A program made the translations under genes and the position numbers. A stretch of DNA of 64,000 nt from NCBI RefSeq assembly GCF_000513935.1, contig NZ_AZUY01000002.1, positions 115,517 through 179,516 on the forward strand, written 5' to 3'. The DNA is from Mesorhizobium sp. WSM3626. Lineage in GTDB: Bacteria; Pseudomonadota; Alphaproteobacteria; Rhizobiales; Rhizobiaceae. This document shows, one piece after another, positions 1 through 8,385 of the stretch (positions are counted from its first letter, which is position 1; every line of letters starts with the position of its first letter). The notes below the pieces were generated by a model, which saw only the letters and a program-made list of their open reading frames with translations, was not told the DNA's origin and made no database searches.

Positions 1-31
1 GGCGAGCCGTCTTTGACGGCTCGCCGCTTTT
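1..31 (+). terminator. Stem-loop ahead of ABC permease gene
   Basis: A perfect 11-bp stem (GGCGAGCCGTC at 1-11, GACGGCTCGCC at 15-25) with a TTT loop is followed by a short T run. It looks like a rho-independent terminator or attenuator. It lies just before an amino-acid ABC permease gene, so it probably follows a substrate-binding-protein gene to the left of the window, where such hairpins let the binding protein be made in excess. A similar hairpin lies in the second ABC operon at 39098-39132. Confidence 0.75.
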
Positions 32-95
32 GTCGTGATATGGCTGACGCATTCGCGCTTCGATGACGCTGCCCGTCCCTTCCGGAGGATATTTC

Positions 96-776
96 GTGCC
101 GCACTGGCTGCAACTGATGCTGGATTCGCTGCCCTCGCTGCTGTGGGCAGCGTTGATCTTCACCGTGCCGCTGACGCTGCTGTCCTTCGTGCTCGGCCTG
201 ACGGTGGGATTGGGCGCGGCGCTCGGCCGGCTGTTCGGGCCGAAGCCGCTGGTGGCGCTCGTGCGCTTCTATGTCTGGATCTTCCGCGGCACGCCGCTCC
301 TGGTGCAGCTGTTCCTGATCTTCTACGGCCTGCCGTCGGTCGGCATCCTGCTCGACGCCTTTACCGCGGCGCTGATCGGCTTCACGCTCAATATCGGTGC
401 CTACACGTCGGAAATCATCCGCGCGGCGATCGGCTCGGTGCCGAAAGGCCAGTGGGAGGCCGCCTATTCGATCGGCATGACCTGGAGCCAGGCGATGCGG
501 CGCACCATCCTGCCGCAAGCCGGCCGGGTGGCGGTGCCGCCGCTCTCCAACACCTTCATTTCGCTGGTCAAGGACACGTCGCTGGCCGCCGCCATCACCG
601 TGCCGGAGATGTTCCAGGCGGCGCAGCGCATTGTCGCTACCACCTATGAGCCGCTCATCCTCTATGTCGAGGCGGCGATCCTCTATCTGGCGATGAGTTC
701 GGTGCTTTCGGCCTTGCAGACTCGGCTGGAGGAGCGGCTCAACCGCTATGGCGGCTTCCTGGAGGCACGCTCATGA
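96..776 (+). CDS. Polar amino-acid ABC transporter permease (HisM/GlnP family)
   Basis: Inner-membrane permease of an amino-acid ABC importer, 226 aa, the usual length. It has about five hydrophobic segments and the cytoplasmic EAA loop (EAAYSIGMTWSQAMRR, near residue 121) that contacts the ATPase. The start is set at the GTG at 96 because GGAGG lies 7 nt upstream. An in-frame ATG at 63 would add 11 residues but has no ribosome site. The stop overlaps the ATPase start as ATGA, so the two are translationally coupled. The binding protein is presumably left of the window. The substrate cannot be read from sequence beyond a polar amino acid. Confidence 0.9.
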   Translation: MPHWLQLMLDSLPSLLWAALIFTVPLTLLSFVLGLTVGLGAALGRLFGPKPLVALVRFYVWIFRGTPLLVQLFLIFYGLPSVGILLDAFTAALIGFTLNIGAYTSEIIRAAIGSVPKGQWEAAYSIGMTWSQAMRRTILPQAGRVAVPPLSNTFISLVKDTSLAAAITVPEMFQAAQRIVATTYEPLILYVEAAILYLAMSSVLSALQTRLEERLNRYGGFLEARS

Positions 777-1543
777 TCGGCCTCACCAACATCGAAAAGC
801 GTTTCGACGACAATCTCGTGCTGAAGGGGGTGACGGTTGCCATCGCCGAAGGCAGCGTCACCGCGCTGGTCGGTCCTTCGGGCGGGGGAAAAAGCACACT
901 GCTGCGCTGCATCAACCTCCTGGAGATCCCAACCTCGGGCACGGTACGAATCGGCGACGAGACGCTCGAGTTCCGTCCCGGCGGGAAGGTGTCGGCGGCG
1001 GACATAAGGCGTCTGCGCCTGCAGACCGGCATGGTGTTCCAAAATTTCCAGCTGTTTCCGCATCGCACCGCCATCGAAAATGTCATGGAGGGGCTGGTCA
1101 CGGTGCTGAAATGGCCGGAGGCGCGCGCCCGCGAGCGGGCGCTCGCGCTGCTGGAAAAGGTCGGCATGGCGCACAAGGCGGATGCCTGGCCGGCGACGCT
1201 GTCGGGTGGCCAGCAGCAGCGCGTGGCGATCGCCCGGGCGCTGGCGCCGTCGCCGAAGGTGCTGCTGTGCGACGAACCGACTTCGGCGCTCGACCCGGAG
1301 CTGGCGCAGGAGGTGGTCGATGTGCTGAGTCAGCTCGCCAGCGAGGGAACGACCATGGTGATAGCGACGCATGATTTGCGCCTCGCCTCCAAGATCGCCC
1401 GGGAAGCGGTGTTCCTCGACGCCGGCGTCATCGTCGAGCAGGGGCCATCCGCCAGGCTGTTCGGCAATCCGGAGCGCGAACGGACCAAGCGGTTCATCGC
1501 CACGCTGAAGCAGGAGGCGGCGGAGAAGAAGGCCGGCGCATAG
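773..1543 (+). CDS. Polar amino-acid ABC transporter ATP-binding protein (GlnQ/HisP family)
   Basis: Cytoplasmic ATPase, 256 aa, powering the upstream permease. Visible are Walker A GPSGGGKS (residues 34-41), the Q-loop region FQNFQLFPH, signature LSGGQQQR (143-150), Walker B LLCDEPTSALDPE (164-176) and the switch His in IATHD. The start overlaps the permease stop by 4 nt. It is the last gene of the operon; a strong hairpin follows at 1579-1614. GlnQ-type ATPases usually serve two-component permeases, so a second permease may lie left of the window. Confidence 0.95.
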   Translation: MIGLTNIEKRFDDNLVLKGVTVAIAEGSVTALVGPSGGGKSTLLRCINLLEIPTSGTVRIGDETLEFRPGGKVSAADIRRLRLQTGMVFQNFQLFPHRTAIENVMEGLVTVLKWPEARARERALALLEKVGMAHKADAWPATLSGGQQQRVAIARALAPSPKVLLCDEPTSALDPELAQEVVDVLSQLASEGTTMVIATHDLRLASKIAREAVFLDAGVIVEQGPSARLFGNPERERTKRFIATLKQEAAEKKAGA

Positions 1544-1578
1544 GCGCGGCAACCACCGCCGCATCAAACTGAAACTGA

Positions 1579-1614
1579 AAGGGCTGGCCCCTGTGCAATA
1601 CAGGACCAGCCCTT
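1579..1614. terminator. Bidirectional hairpin between convergent genes
   Basis: AAGGGCTGG (1579-1587) pairs with CCAGCCCTT (1606-1614), with more pairing inside. It lies between the ABC ATPase gene on plus and carD on minus and probably ends transcription from both sides. Confidence 0.65.
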
Positions 1615-1696
1615 AAATCTACCAGATCAATGAACCGTCCAACTTTACGGGGTCAGTTCAGATGGCCGGGTTTTCGTTAACTCGAAGGCGAAAAGC

Positions 1697-2278
1697 TCAG
1701 GCAGCTTCTTCCTGCTCGGCTTCCTCATTGTCGGCCTTGGCGCCACGCTTGGGGCCTTTGTTGAGGTTGACCTCGATCAGGCGCACGGCTTCGGTTTCCG
1801 ACATGCGGTTTACGGCCGCGATCTCGCGAGCCATGCGGTCGAGCGCCGCCTCGTAGAGCTGGCGTTCGGAATAGGACTGCTCCGGCTGGTTGTCGGCACG
1901 GTAGAGGTCGCGCACGACTTCCGAGATCGAGATCAGGTCGCCTGAATTGATCTTGGCATCATATTCCTGGGCACGGCGCGACCACATGGTGCGCTTGACG
2001 CGGGCGCGACCCTGCACGACTTTCAGCGCGCGCTCGACATAATCCTCTTCCGACAGCTTGCGCATGCCGATCGAGGTCGCCTTGGCGACCGGCACCTTCA
2101 GGCGCATCTTGTCCTTCTGGAAGTCGATGACAAACAGTTCCAGCTTGTGGCCGGCCACTTCCTGCTCGTCGATCGAGACGATCTGCCCGACGCCATGCGC
2201 CGGATAGACGATGTACTCGCCGGTCTTGAAACCGTGACGCGCGGCAGTGGACTTCTTCTGCGGGGTGATCGTTGCCAT
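1697..2278 (-). CDS. carD: CarD/CdnL-family RNA polymerase-binding regulator
   Basis: Global transcription factor that binds the RNA polymerase beta subunit and stabilises open complexes. The 193-aa product has the CarD/TRCF RNAP-interaction domain at the N terminus (YIVYPAHGVGQIVSIDEQEV, residues about 18-37), a helical DNA-contacting C-terminal part, and an acidic/Ala tail. The start is set at the ATG at 2278: AAGGAG lies 11 nt upstream and homologues begin near here. A reading frame open to 2395 would add a low-complexity leader of no evident value. fdxA lies upstream on the same strand, an order I recall from other rhizobia. In Caulobacter and Rhizobiales CarD-like proteins support rRNA and housekeeping promoters. 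Confidence 0.92.
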   Translation of the reverse strand: MATITPQKKSTAARHGFKTGEYIVYPAHGVGQIVSIDEQEVAGHKLELFVIDFQKDKMRLKVPVAKATSIGMRKLSEEDYVERALKVVQGRARVKRTMWSRRAQEYDAKINSGDLISISEVVRDLYRADNQPEQSYSERQLYEAALDRMAREIAAVNRMSETEAVRLIEVNLNKGPKRGAKADNEEAEQEEAA

Positions 2279-2647
2279 TACGCCCTGAACTCCTTGTTGT
2301 GGGCCGGCGGCGGTGCCGGCTGAACTCGCGTGATCGGGGTCACCGACCATTAGCCGCACAACAGATGAACCCACCGGAAAGGCCGGGACCGGCAAACCGC
2401 ACGAACTGCGGCCGCCTGGCCCAGATCGCTCTGGTCCGGAATGGGATTTTCACCTTTCAGTGATTTGGGGCGTCTGCGCCATAAATCGACGTTGTGTCAC
2501 CGGCATGTTTGGCTGATGTAACACAAAAAGTCGGAAGAATCAAGGTTTTGCTGCGTAAGCGAAGGCCACAACCAATCGCCGCCTGTCAAGGCGGTTAATC
2601 CGACGTGCCTGTTACGCTGCGTCATACAAGCCTTTACAGCGGCGTTG
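2279..2647. other. Intergenic region upstream of carD
   Basis: About 370 bp between the fdxA stop and the carD start. It is less GC-rich than its surroundings and should hold the carD promoter. One imperfect inverted repeat is visible: TTGTGTCAC (2492-2500) against GTAACACAA (2518-2526), 8 of 9 pairs. No convincing gene was seen. Confidence 0.5.
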
Positions 2648-2986
2648 TCAATCGCCTTCGCCCGGCTCGGAGGAGAAGTATTTCTCGAACTTGCCGGCCT
2701 CTCCGTCGAAGGTCTTGGCGTCGGCCGGCGGCTCCTTCTTGGCGGTGATGTTGGGCCATTTCTCGGCGTATTCGGTGTTGATCTGCAGCCATTTGTCGAG
2801 GCCGGACTCGGTGTCGGGCTTGATCGCGTCGGCCGGGCATTCCGGCTCGCAGACGCCGCAGTCGATGCACTCGTCGGGATGGATGACGAGCATGTTCTCG
2901 CCCTCGTAGAAACAGTCGACCGGACAGACCTCGATGCAGTCCATATATTTGCATTTGATGCAGTTGTCGGTCACGACATAGGTCAT
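2648..2986 (-). CDS. fdxA: 7Fe ferredoxin FdxA
   Basis: Small soluble electron carrier, 112 aa, with one [3Fe-4S] and one [4Fe-4S] cluster. Cysteines at 9, 12, 17, 21, 25, 40, 43, 46 and 50 give the spacing of Azotobacter-type seven-iron ferredoxin I (3Fe ligands 9, 17, 50; 4Fe ligands 21, 40, 43, 46). An extended acidic C-terminal tail after residue 60 is normal for the family. It starts at the ATG at 2986. The redox partners are not shown by the context; the gene sits in a housekeeping block between the S4 protein gene and carD. Confidence 0.95.
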   Translation of the reverse strand: MTYVVTDNCIKCKYMDCIEVCPVDCFYEGENMLVIHPDECIDCGVCEPECPADAIKPDTESGLDKWLQINTEYAEKWPNITAKKEPPADAKTFDGEAGKFEKYFSSEPGEGD

Positions 2987-3211
2987 CAGGCGGCTCCGGG
3001 ATGTCCCGTTTTTGTTGGCTTTTTTTGTGAGGTAACGCCTTTATCGGCCGCTTGCAAGGGTGGCCATTCCCAGTGGCGCCAGGGTTTGGGAATGGAATTC
3101 CAGGCGGCCGGTGCCGCGAGGGCCCGACATGCCCACCGGCCGTCGCGTTTGCCGGCCCCGCCTCTGCTTTTTGTTTGTCGTTGCCCTCGGGAAACACACC
3201 CGCCTCAACGC

Positions 3212-3598
3212 TCAATTTTCGTCGAGCAATCGGTCGGTCTGGCGGCGCTCTTTTTTGGTCGGGCGGCCGCTGCCTGCCTCGCGCAGCGCCGGGATAGCAT
3301 CGGGAAGGGCGTCGGCCTTGGGTGCGGGCGGCGGCGACATGTCTTCATAAAGAGTGCGGGCTTCCTCGGCCGGGCCGCGCCGAACACCAGCGCCGAGCAC
3401 CTTCCAGACGAAGATACGCCGGTCGAGCGTGATGGTCAGCACATCGCCTAGCTTGACCAGATCGGAAGCCTGCGCTGCTTTGTCGCGATTGATGCGCACG
3501 CGGCCGGCTACAACCAATTTGGCCGCCAGCGAGCGCGATTTCACCGCGCGCGAGAAGAACAGCCATTTGTCGATGCGCTGGCGGCCTTCAGCAACCAT
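3212..3598 (-). CDS. S4-domain RNA-binding protein (Hsp15-like)
   Basis: 128 aa with an S4 RNA-binding fold at residues about 7-70 (QRIDKWLFFSRAVKSRSLAA, then GRVRINRDKAAQASDLVKLGD). This matches the Hsp15/RluB-type S4 module that in E. coli recycles stalled 50S subunits carrying nascent chains. The C-terminal 40 residues are charged (KKERRQTDR) and probably disordered. It begins 10 nt after the helicase stop, so the two are probably co-transcribed; both act on RNA. Confidence 0.88.
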   Translation of the reverse strand: MVAEGRQRIDKWLFFSRAVKSRSLAAKLVVAGRVRINRDKAAQASDLVKLGDVLTITLDRRIFVWKVLGAGVRRGPAEEARTLYEDMSPPPAPKADALPDAIPALREAGSGRPTKKERRQTDRLLDEN

Positions 3599-3608
3599 CC
3601 AAGCGAGC

Positions 3609-6600
3609 CTACTTCTTTAATTGGTCGCGTAAGGCTGCGAGCTTGGCGAAGGGGGAATCCGGGTCGAAGCGCACCGGGCGCTCCTCGCGCGGCTTGGGCT
3701 GGAAGGAGGGCTTTCCGCCCCCCTTGCCGCGATCGGGCCCCTTGCCTTCCGGCCTGCCACCCTTCCAGTCGGGCCGGCCTTCGCGGCGCTCGGGACGCTC
3801 GCCTTGCGGGCGGCCATCGCGACGCTCAGCGCCTTCGCCTTGCGGCTTGGGCTTGAACTTCGAGCGGTCGAAGCGTGGCTTGCCGGCGCCGTCGCGGCGT
3901 CCTTCATGGGCGGGACGGTCCGCGGGCGCGCCTGTTGCCGGTGCGCCGCCGGCATCGGCCGGCGCGTTGCCTCGGCCGCGCGCCTGTCCGTTCTGCGGGC
4001 GGTTGTTGCGGCCGTCGCGATGGCGGGGACGCTGGTCAAAGCGACCTTGGCGCCACAACAGGATCGGCTTTGGCGCTTCGGCTTCCGGCGCGGGTTCGCC
4101 GGCAGCTTCCGCAGCCGCAACTGGTTCGGTGGCTTCCGTCGGCGCGGTGGCCTCGACGGTCGGCTCCGCCGCTGCGGCGTTCTCTTCCGTGGGCGCGGCG
4201 TCAATCTCGGCGGTTTTAGGTTCGGCCCGCGGTTCAACCGGCGCCGGCTCGACCGGTTCAACGGCGGCTTCGGCTACCGGCGCCTGTTCGCCGGCAACTT
4301 CGGCCGTGGCTTCCGCCTGTTCTTGCGCGACAGGCTCTGCTGCCGTTTCCGCGATGACCTCGGCCGGAGCTTCGATGGCGGCCTCGGCGGCTGCCGTTGC
4401 CGAACCCTCTACCGCTGCCTCCGCGGCCGCATCTACAGCGCCGGCTTCCGTTACTGCGGCTTCCACTGCCGCCTCTTCCGCCGCCTTGGCCTGTTCCGCG
4501 CGGGCTGCCTCTTCGGCTGCCTGCTTGGCTGCGGCGGCTTCCCGCGCGGCAGTGTCCTGCGCTTCCAGCCGTGCCTTGACTTCAGCAGCCGGTTTCGGCT
4601 CGGCGCGATAGCCTAGGCCCTTGAGGATCTCTTCCATGTCGTCGGCGGTGGCTCCGAGGATCGACATCATCGGCGGCGTCACCATGAAGGACTGGCCGTC
4701 ATAGGCGCCGTCCGGTCGCTGGCCGAGGCCGGGCTTCCAGTTGGTCGCCGGGCGGATCAGGTCGGCCAGCCGCTCGAGAATGTCGATGCGTACGGCGCGG
4801 CGACCGAGATTGCGGTAGCCGGCAAGCTTGTAGAACGCCTTGTCGAAGGTCGGATCGATGACCACCGAGGTGCGGCCCGACGCCAGCGCATGGACGACGT
4901 CGCCGAAGCCAGGCTTGTCCTTGCCGTCGTTCTTCAGCGCCCACAGCAAGGTCACCAGTCCGGCGGGGGCCGGCTTGATCAGCGCCGGCACGAAGACGTG
5001 ATAGGCACCGAAGCGCACGCCGAGCCGGCGAAGTGCCGCGCGACCTTCCTGGTCGAGCGACTTCATCTCCTCGGCGATGTCGCGGCGATTGATGAGGCCG
5101 AAATTCTCGACCAACTGGAAGGCGATGCCGCGGCCGATGCCGGAAATCTGCTCGGCATTTTTCAAGTCGACCAGCGGCTTGAGCAGGGACTCGATCTGGA
5201 AATTGACGAAACGTTCGGCGCGCGCGGCGACCTTGTCGCGCGCCGGGCCGGTCAGTTGTTCGTCTGCCAGCAGCACCAGACGCGGCTTCAGCGCGTCCTC
5301 GCCCGAAACCAGCGTGCCAATCGGCGCGCCGATCCAGCGCAGCGTGCCGTCCGAACCGAGCGCGAGATCGCCATTGGCGCAGGCGCCGAAGCGCTCCGCG
5401 CGTGCCTCGAATTCGGCGGCCAGCGCCTTTTGCGCGGCCGTGCGCACGGCCTTGGCGTCCTCGCCGCCGGCGGTCTGGTCGGCGGTGAAACGGAACCCTT
5501 GCAACTCGCCGACATGATGGCCTTCGACAAGGACGGTTCCGGTAGGGCTGATTTCGGCTTCAGGCATGGTATTTTCTCTAAGGCGCCGCATGAGGACGGA
5601 AGTCCTGCGGTCTACGAAGCGTTTCGTCAACCGCTCATGCAGCGCATCCGACAATCTGTCTTCGATTTCGCGCGTCTTTTCCCGCCAGTGTGCCTGATCG
5701 GCCAGCCAGCCGGGCCGGTTCGACACGAATGTCCAGGTGCGGATCTGGGCGATGCGGTGCGACAGCGTATCGATATCACCCTCGGTGGTGTCGGCGCGGC
5801 GCACCTGCTCCGCCATGTAATTCTCGTCGACATGGCCATGGCGGGCGAGATCCATGTAGATCGAGGCGATGAGGTCGGCATGCTGGGCAGGCGCAATCTT
5901 GCGATAGTCCGGCAGCGCGCAGGCTTCCCACAGCAGCGCCACGCGCTTGGCATCGGTTGCTAGCGCGCGGATGCCTTCGTCGCGGGAGAGATGTTCGAGC
6001 GCTTGCGCATCGACGGCCGGCAGCGCGCGTGTCAAGCCTTCGACCGGGGCGTTGGTTTCGATCGATCGCTTCAGCGCATCAAGGCTGGCGAAATCGAATT
6101 GCGCGGTGCGCCATTGCAGCACCTTCACCGGGTCGAAGTCATGGCCCTCGATCTTCTGGACCAGATCCTCGTCGAGCGGATCGACCTGGCCGGTGACGCC
6201 AAACGTGCCGTCGCGCAGATGCCGGCCGGCGCGGCCGGCGATCTGGCCGAGTTCGGCCGCCGTCAGATTGCGGTACTGGTAGCCGTCGAACTTGCGGTTC
6301 TGGGCAAAGGCGACATGGTCGAGATCGAGGTTGAGGCCCATGCCGATCGCGTCGGTGGCAATGAGGTAGTCGACATCACCCGACTGGAACAGCGCCACCT
6401 GGGCATTGCGGGTGCGGGGCGACAGCGCCCCGAGCACGACGGCGGCACCGCCCTGCTGGCGGCGGATCAACTCGGCGATAGCGTAGACCTCGTCGGCGGA
6501 GAAGGCGACGATCGCGGTACGTCGTGGCAGGCGGGTCAATTTCTTGGAGCCGGCATAGGCCAGATGCGACAGCCGCGGCCGCGTCACCACCGAGACGCCC

Positions 6601-7046
6601 TTCAGCAGCCGCTGGAGGATGCCGTGCATCGTGGCCGCGCCGAGCAGCAGCGTTTCCTGGCGGCCGCGCAGATGCAGGATGCGGTCGGTGAAGATATGGC
6701 CGCGCTCGAGGTCGCCGGCCAGTTGCACCTCGTCGATGGCGACGAAAGCGGCATCGGTCTCGCGCGGCATGGCTTCGACGGTGCAGACCGAATATTTGGC
6801 GCCTTGCGGCTGGATCTTCTCCTCGCCGGTGATCAACGCCACCTTGTGGGCGCCGACCTTCTCGCAGACGCGCGTGTAGACCTCGCGGGCCAGCAGCCTC
6901 AGCGGCAGGCCGATGACGCCGGTTTCGTGCGCCACCATGCGCTCGATGGCAAGATGGGTCTTGCCGGTGTTGGTGGGGCCAAGCACCGCGGTCACGTCGC
7001 GGCCCGACAGGATCAGCGGCTCGGTGTGTTTCTGCTGGATGTTCAT
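3609..7046 (-). CDS. SUV3-like ATP-dependent RNA helicase with long disordered tail
   Basis: Large superfamily 2 helicase, 1145 aa from the ATG at 7046. Walker A is GPTNTGKTH (residues 23-31), the DExH-like box is DEVQ, and motif VI is QIAGRAGRH. The core resembles the mitochondrial RNA-degradation helicase SUV3 and its alphaproteobacterial relatives. After about residue 840 the sequence turns into an Ala/Glu-rich stretch of about 200 residues, then an Arg/Gly/Asp-rich basic tail (repeats such as RRDGRPQGERPERREGRP), a likely RNA-binding tail. No strong ribosome site marks the start; the frame stays open to 7121. The role in RNA turnover or ribosome assembly is inferred from the family. Confidence 0.88.
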   Translation of the reverse strand: MNIQQKHTEPLILSGRDVTAVLGPTNTGKTHLAIERMVAHETGVIGLPLRLLAREVYTRVCEKVGAHKVALITGEEKIQPQGAKYSVCTVEAMPRETDAAFVAIDEVQLAGDLERGHIFTDRILHLRGRQETLLLGAATMHGILQRLLKGVSVVTRPRLSHLAYAGSKKLTRLPRRTAIVAFSADEVYAIAELIRRQQGGAAVVLGALSPRTRNAQVALFQSGDVDYLIATDAIGMGLNLDLDHVAFAQNRKFDGYQYRNLTAAELGQIAGRAGRHLRDGTFGVTGQVDPLDEDLVQKIEGHDFDPVKVLQWRTAQFDFASLDALKRSIETNAPVEGLTRALPAVDAQALEHLSRDEGIRALATDAKRVALLWEACALPDYRKIAPAQHADLIASIYMDLARHGHVDENYMAEQVRRADTTEGDIDTLSHRIAQIRTWTFVSNRPGWLADQAHWREKTREIEDRLSDALHERLTKRFVDRRTSVLMRRLRENTMPEAEISPTGTVLVEGHHVGELQGFRFTADQTAGGEDAKAVRTAAQKALAAEFEARAERFGACANGDLALGSDGTLRWIGAPIGTLVSGEDALKPRLVLLADEQLTGPARDKVAARAERFVNFQIESLLKPLVDLKNAEQISGIGRGIAFQLVENFGLINRRDIAEEMKSLDQEGRAALRRLGVRFGAYHVFVPALIKPAPAGLVTLLWALKNDGKDKPGFGDVVHALASGRTSVVIDPTFDKAFYKLAGYRNLGRRAVRIDILERLADLIRPATNWKPGLGQRPDGAYDGQSFMVTPPMMSILGATADDMEEILKGLGYRAEPKPAAEVKARLEAQDTAAREAAAAKQAAEEAARAEQAKAAEEAAVEAAVTEAGAVDAAAEAAVEGSATAAAEAAIEAPAEVIAETAAEPVAQEQAEATAEVAGEQAPVAEAAVEPVEPAPVEPRAEPKTAEIDAAPTEENAAAAEPTVEATAPTEATEPVAAAEAAGEPAPEAEAPKPILLWRQGRFDQRPRHRDGRNNRPQNGQARGRGNAPADAGGAPATGAPADRPAHEGRRDGAGKPRFDRSKFKPKPQGEGAERRDGRPQGERPERREGRPDWKGGRPEGKGPDRGKGGGKPSFQPKPREERPVRFDPDSPFAKLAALRDQLKK

Positions 7047-7725
7047 CGGCTCGGAAATAAGGCTTTCTGGCCTCTCGTGGTCGGGAGCGTGCCTGGACGG
7101 CGCGTATGACAGCCGACACATAGGGATTTCGGGCGCGAAGCGAAAGCGGAATGTTCCAACCGGGTTCCGAAGACGTCCGCGTCAGCCCGCAAATCAGCCC
7201 CTGCTTAACAGTTGGAACGAGTCTGGAACGAATCGGCGACGAATCGGTGACTCCGTCAGATTCAGCTTTTGTTCACGGCTAGATATGGATTTTGTGACCA
7301 CGAGTCTCACCACATGCTGAATCGCCGGATTGGCCCGTTTTATGCTAGGCGGGCTTTGCCGTTAACTTTTGCCTGTGAACGATGCGGGAGGATCGGTATG
7401 CCCCGCTCAAGGTTCTGAAATCGTTAATCTTTCTGAACTCGATATTAAGGAATAGCAGGCAATCGCGGCCATTAATGTTAACATTGCGCTCAAAGCCGGA
7501 ACGAATCGGCGACAAATCAGCGTCAGCGGTTTTTTCTCCTTTTGTTCCCCCAATATCTTGTGTTGTGAACAGCTTATCCACCGAGAATCCACAGGCTTGA
7601 CCACAGGGTTTCGCACAGACGCGCTGCCGCCATTAACCTTTGCGTGCCGGAACAGGACATGGCGGATTGGAGGGCCCGATAATGTCGTGATCAGGCGCAC
7701 GGTAATGCTCGCCGCCGGTTCAGGA
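7047..7725. promoter_or_regulatory. Gene-free GANTC-rich block with DnaA-box-like array
   Basis: About 680 bp without a credible gene. Nine GANTC (CcrM methylation) sites lie at 7219, 7230, 7241, 7249, 7259, 7302, 7319, 7503 and 7585. A 16-bp word GGAACGAATCGGCGAC occurs at 7225-7240 and 7498-7513, each followed after exactly 26 nt by TTTTGTTC, so a block of about 50 bp is duplicated. Three DnaA-box-like words follow in phase: TTATCCACC (7574), GAATCCACA (7585) and TTGACCACA (7597). Many TTAA/TTAAC words occur between 7360 and 7640. It may be a replication origin or a CcrM/DnaA/CtrA-regulated promoter region. Neighbours are not the usual rhizobial oriC genes. Confidence 0.45.
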
Positions 7726-8313
7726 TTAGTCCGCCCCGGTTGCATAGCGCTGCAGGACCGGACCGACATCCCTGATGATTTCTTCGTGCGATAAGGCCAC
7801 GACGGGCGGCAGCCGCAGCAGATATCGGCACGTCGCCAGACCCAGCAACTGGCTGGCGACGAGGCCGGCCCGCCGGCCGGCATCGGCGGGGTCGCCGAAC
7901 GGTGCCACAACCGGCCGGACCTGAGTGGCGAATACGTCGCGCACCTTCTCCGCGGCGAATTCATTGGACGCAGCCGAACGCAGGAGAATGACCATGCCGG
8001 TGGCGCTGGGAGAATTCTCCCAAGTGCGAAGAAAACGCCGGATGATCGCGTCGCCGATCGAAGCCCGGTCGGTCACTTGTGTCGCGGGCAGTTGCAGGTC
8101 GAGCAGCGCCGCCCTGGCGAACAGCTCATCCTTGCTGCGGAAATAGCGGATCACCATCGCGGGATCGATCGAAGCGAGCGCTGCGATGTCACGGATAGAA
8201 GCGCCGTCATAGCCGTGCTCGGCGAACAACTGCCTCGCCGCGTCGAGGATTTGTGCACGGGTGCGGTCGGACTTGCTCGGCTTTTTTGGCTGATTCGTGC
8301 TCATGAAATTCAT
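7726..8313 (-). CDS. TetR-family transcriptional regulator
   Basis: 195 aa. The N-terminal TetR helix-turn-helix is clear (RAQILDAARQLFAEHGY, then SIRDIAALASIDPAMVIRYF, residues about 19-60). The C-terminal ligand domain is divergent and resembles the TetR_C_17/AcrR-like type. The start is ATG at 8313, or ATG at 8304 four residues in. It is transcribed away from an FAD monooxygenase gene. Two palindromic sites in the 72-bp gap suggest it represses that gene and itself. The inducer is unknown, perhaps an aromatic substrate of the monooxygenase. Confidence 0.92.
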   Translation of the reverse strand: MNFMSTNQPKKPSKSDRTRAQILDAARQLFAEHGYDGASIRDIAALASIDPAMVIRYFRSKDELFARAALLDLQLPATQVTDRASIGDAIIRRFLRTWENSPSATGMVILLRSAASNEFAAEKVRDVFATQVRPVVAPFGDPADAGRRAGLVASQLLGLATCRYLLRLPPVVALSHEEIIRDVGPVLQRYATGAD

Positions 8314-8317
8314 ATGC

Positions 8318-8374
8318 CAACGACCGTTGACAAATTCAAGCGCTCCAAATAAAAGTCACCGATCGTTGACAAAT
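8318..8374. promoter_or_regulatory. Two operator-like repeats for the divergent TetR gene
   Basis: The word CGAYCGTTGACAAAT occurs twice (8321-8335, 8360-8374), 39 bp apart. Each sits in a dyad: CAACG-AC-CGTTG (8318-8329) and TCACCGATCGTTGA (8356-8369, one mismatched pair). Each also contains TTGACA, a possible -35 element. This is a good candidate TetR operator pair covering the monooxygenase promoter. Confidence 0.6.
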
Positions 8375-8385
8375 GGAGAGAGGAA

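Noticed and set aside
5991..7109. Long plus-strand open frame (372 codons) opposite the helicase
   Set aside because: Antisense shadow in GC-rich DNA; composition and lack of motifs match mirrored codon use of the helicase.
7046..7121. Longer helicase start at 7121
   Set aside because: The extra 25 residues (MCRLSYAPSRH..) look like noncoding and no ribosome site precedes them.
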